A DNA stretch of 6,999 bases, taken from positions 1 to 6,999 of the forward strand of contig NZ_JAOZOZ010000030.1 of NCBI RefSeq assembly GCF_029933015.1. The letters are read 5' to 3'. Made by a program: the position numbers and the translations under genes. Positions 6,618 to 6,999 of this stretch are shown here, piece after piece. The stretch comes from Hydrogenimonas sp. Lineage in GTDB: Bacteria > Campylobacterota > Campylobacteria > Campylobacterales > Hydrogenimonadaceae. Below the pieces are notes generated by a model that had not been told where the DNA came from, did no database searches, and saw only the letters and a program-made list of their open reading frames with translations. Every line of letters starts with the position of its first letter. Positions within the stretch are counted from its first letter, which is position 1.

Positions 6618-6638
6618 TTCTTAAAAAAACGTTAAGAA
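6618..6638. promoter_or_regulatory. Inverted repeat upstream of the riboswitch promoter
   Basis: TTCTTAA (6618-6624) and TTAAGAA (6632-6638) are perfect 7-base inverted arms around a 7-base spacer AAAAACG. The repeat covers the place where a -35 element for the TATAAT at 6648 would lie. It may be an operator for a dimeric regulator, or a weak hairpin in the batD 3' end. It is too AT-rich, and lacks a T-run behind it, to be a convincing intrinsic terminator. Confidence 0.35.
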
Positions 6639-6647
6639 TCGTAGAGC

Positions 6648-6653
6648 TATAAT
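6648..6653 (+). promoter_or_regulatory. Promoter -10 box TATAAT for the riboswitch transcript
   Basis: A perfect TATAAT lies about 7 bases before 6660-6661, exactly where the riboswitch begins. No good TTGACA is found 17 bases upstream, where the sequence is A-rich (6621-6629), a situation common for Campylobacterota promoters that rely on the -10 box. The position directly before an aptamer is strong contextual support. Confidence 0.65.
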
Positions 6654-6660
6654 GGAAGCT

Positions 6661-6740
6661 CAGTTGCCAAACCTGTTGTGAAGCAGGGACGGAAAGCCAT
6701 GGGTCTTCGATACCAGATATCGAAGATCGCCAGGTTGCCT
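6661..6740 (+). ncRNA. Cyclic di-GMP-I (GEMM-I) riboswitch aptamer
   Basis: The RNA matches the GEMM-I layout. GCCAAACC (6666-6673) leads into a stem CCTGTT (6672-6677) / AGCAGG (6682-6687) closed by a GNRA tetraloop GTGA (6678-6681). The joining segment GGACGGAAAGCC (6687-6698) corresponds to the hallmark GGACGCAAAGCC. A second stem GGTCTTCGATA (6702-6712) / TATCGAAGATC (6718-6728) with loop CCAGA has 11 pairs including one G-U. The element closes with CGCCAGGTTGCC (6728-6739), like the usual ...GGGTTGCC. From recalled Vc2 numbering, ligand-contact positions appear kept: G20 = G6666, A47 = A6693, C92 in the final GCC. Position 21 is C and position 46 is G instead of G and C, apparently a pair swap. 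The G at position 20 favours c-di-GMP over 3',3'-cGAMP. The outer P1 stem is weak in my reading. The likely regulated gene is the lipoprotein at 6910. Confidence 0.85.
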
Positions 6741-6861
6741 CTTTATTGACATCCGTTCAATAATGAGTAACATTCATTTACCTGCATTGATGTTTCCTCC
6801 CACTTCCTTCATGTTCCATAAACCACTGTAAATCCCGGGCCAAAACGGGCTTGCAGCAGAT

Positions 6862-6867
6862 TATAAT
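6862..6867 (+). promoter_or_regulatory. Second -10 box TATAAT, downstream of the riboswitch
   Basis: A perfect TATAAT in ATTATAATGGTGCC lies 43 bases before the lipoprotein start. Transcription would begin near 6874 and keep the ribosome binding site. No -35 element at 17 bases spacing is evident (6839-6844 reads GCCAAA). If active, it would let the lipoprotein gene be transcribed without the riboswitch. Confidence 0.4.
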
Positions 6868-6897
6868 GGTGCCTTGTTGTATATGAGCACCCTATGG

Positions 6898-6905
6898 AAA
6901 GGAAG
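6898..6905 (+). promoter_or_regulatory. Ribosome binding site AAAGGAAG of the lipoprotein gene
   Basis: AAAGGAAG ends 4 bases before ATG 6910, and AAGGA is the core. It decides the start at 6910 over the in-frame ATG at 6883, which is preceded by TTGTTGTAT with no purine-rich site. Its seven bases AAGGAAG are perfectly complementary to CTTCCTT at 6803-6809. Confidence 0.6.
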
Positions 6906-6909
6906 AGAA

Positions 6910-6999
6910 ATGAGTAAGTTGCGTATAGCCGCGCGTCATCTGATATTTGTCGCCGCGGGAGTTTTTGTGATCGGTTGCGGCGGAGGCGGAGGATCTTCC
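6910..6999 (+). CDS. Lipoprotein, N-terminal fragment (runs off the window)
   Basis: Only the first 30 codons are inside the window, open to the right edge. The peptide starts MSKLRIAARHLIFVAAGVFV and ends IGCGGGGGSS. It has a basic N-terminus with two Arg and one Lys, a hydrophobic core (about 11-21) and a lipobox V-I-G-C with the lipid-bearing cysteine at residue 23. The Gly5-Ser linker after the cysteine is typical of outer membrane or surface lipoproteins, where it tethers the folded domain. No mature domain is visible, so function cannot be named. It is the first gene after the GEMM-I riboswitch, which suggests control by cyclic di-GMP and a role in surface attachment, matrix or motility; this is inference from position only. 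Confidence 0.82.
   Translation, partial: MSKLRIAARHLIFVAAGVFVIGCGGGGGSS

Larger units (their letters stand above)
6588..6909 (+). other. Intergenic region with promoter, riboswitch and second promoter
   Basis: This 322-base region has no supported protein gene. In order it holds an AT-rich inverted repeat (6618-6638), a TATAAT box (6648-6653), a GEMM-I riboswitch (about 6661-6740), about 120 bases without a recognised element (6741-6860), a second TATAAT box (6862-6867) and a ribosome binding site (6898-6905). The unexplained stretch contains pyrimidine-rich words (TTTCCTCC at 6793, CTTCCTT at 6803) and a short GC hairpin possibility (CCCG 6834-6837 with CGGG 6846-6849). It contains no classical terminator hairpin followed by a T-run. 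Confidence 0.7.

Noticed and set aside
6670..6736. AACCTG (6670-6675) pairing with CAGGTT (6731-6736) as a switching helix
   Set aside because: It competes with the well-formed GNRA stem and is only six pairs; I could not show from sequence alone that it is a real alternative state.
6763..6831. 22-codon open frame starting MSNIHLPALMF after the riboswitch
   Set aside because: No Shine-Dalgarno before the ATG and no recognisable composition; likely chance. Would be reconsidered if conserved or seen in ribosome profiling.
6834..6849. CCCG / CGGG hairpin as intrinsic terminator before the lipoprotein
   Set aside because: Only four GC pairs with an 8-base loop and no T-run behind it.
6840..6855. 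Sigma-54 type promoter suggested by CTTGCA at 6850-6855
   Set aside because: The GG of the -24 element is missing at the required distance; the bases there read CA.
6883..6909. In-frame upstream start (ATG 6883) for the lipoprotein
   Set aside because: No ribosome binding site, and it would add charged residues MSTLWKGRE before the signal peptide; ATG 6910 has AAAGGAAG at good spacing.

Overview
The window holds a compact, one-direction gene cluster (85-6587, + strand) of the MoxR / DUF58 / Bat type, followed by a 322-base intergenic region with a cyclic-di-GMP-I (GEMM-I) class riboswitch and the first 30 codons of a lipoprotein gene that runs off the right edge. Gene order is MoxR AAA+ ATPase, DUF58 protein, small DUF4381-like membrane protein, VWA protein (BatA-like), second VWA protein (BatB-like), TPR protein (BatC-like) and BatD-like protein. 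The organism is a Gram-negative bacterium (Sec signal peptides, lipobox, periplasmic TPR and BatD proteins). The gene order, the MNxxLxxLxDIKPxVExPD-type start of the small membrane protein and the ...PW end of BatC suggest Campylobacterota, from a lineage with GC content near 50 percent. That placement is inference from recalled family resemblance, not a search.

Region by region: 1-84 is a leader with weak promoter-like hexamers and a clear Shine-Dalgarno that sets the first start at 85. From 1099 to 6587 every gene overlaps the next by 1 to 20 bases (ATGA, 8 nt, 4 nt, 1 nt, 20 nt), a pattern of tight translational coupling. The single gap inside the cluster (1033-1098, between moxR and the DUF58 gene) is filled by a degenerate 7-base tandem repeat. 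Region 6588-6909 holds an inverted repeat, a TATAAT promoter, the riboswitch, about 120 bases of undefined sequence, a second TATAAT box and a strong ribosome binding site for the lipoprotein gene.

How the cluster probably works: a MoxR ATPase acts in the cytoplasm on partners carrying von Willebrand A folds. DUF58 is the usual cytoplasmic partner. BatA and BatB are membrane-anchored VWA proteins with intact MIDAS motifs; their VWA domains probably face the periplasm. BatC is a secreted TPR protein and BatD a membrane-anchored protein with a large periplasmic part. Such clusters have been linked to envelope integrity and stress or oxygen tolerance, but the biochemical activity is not established. 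The most notable local features are the loss of the first MIDAS aspartate in DUF58, the roughly 300-base purine-rich low-complexity block in batC, the heptad repeat, and the riboswitch, whose two unusual bases look like a compensatory pair swap and which apparently controls a surface lipoprotein.
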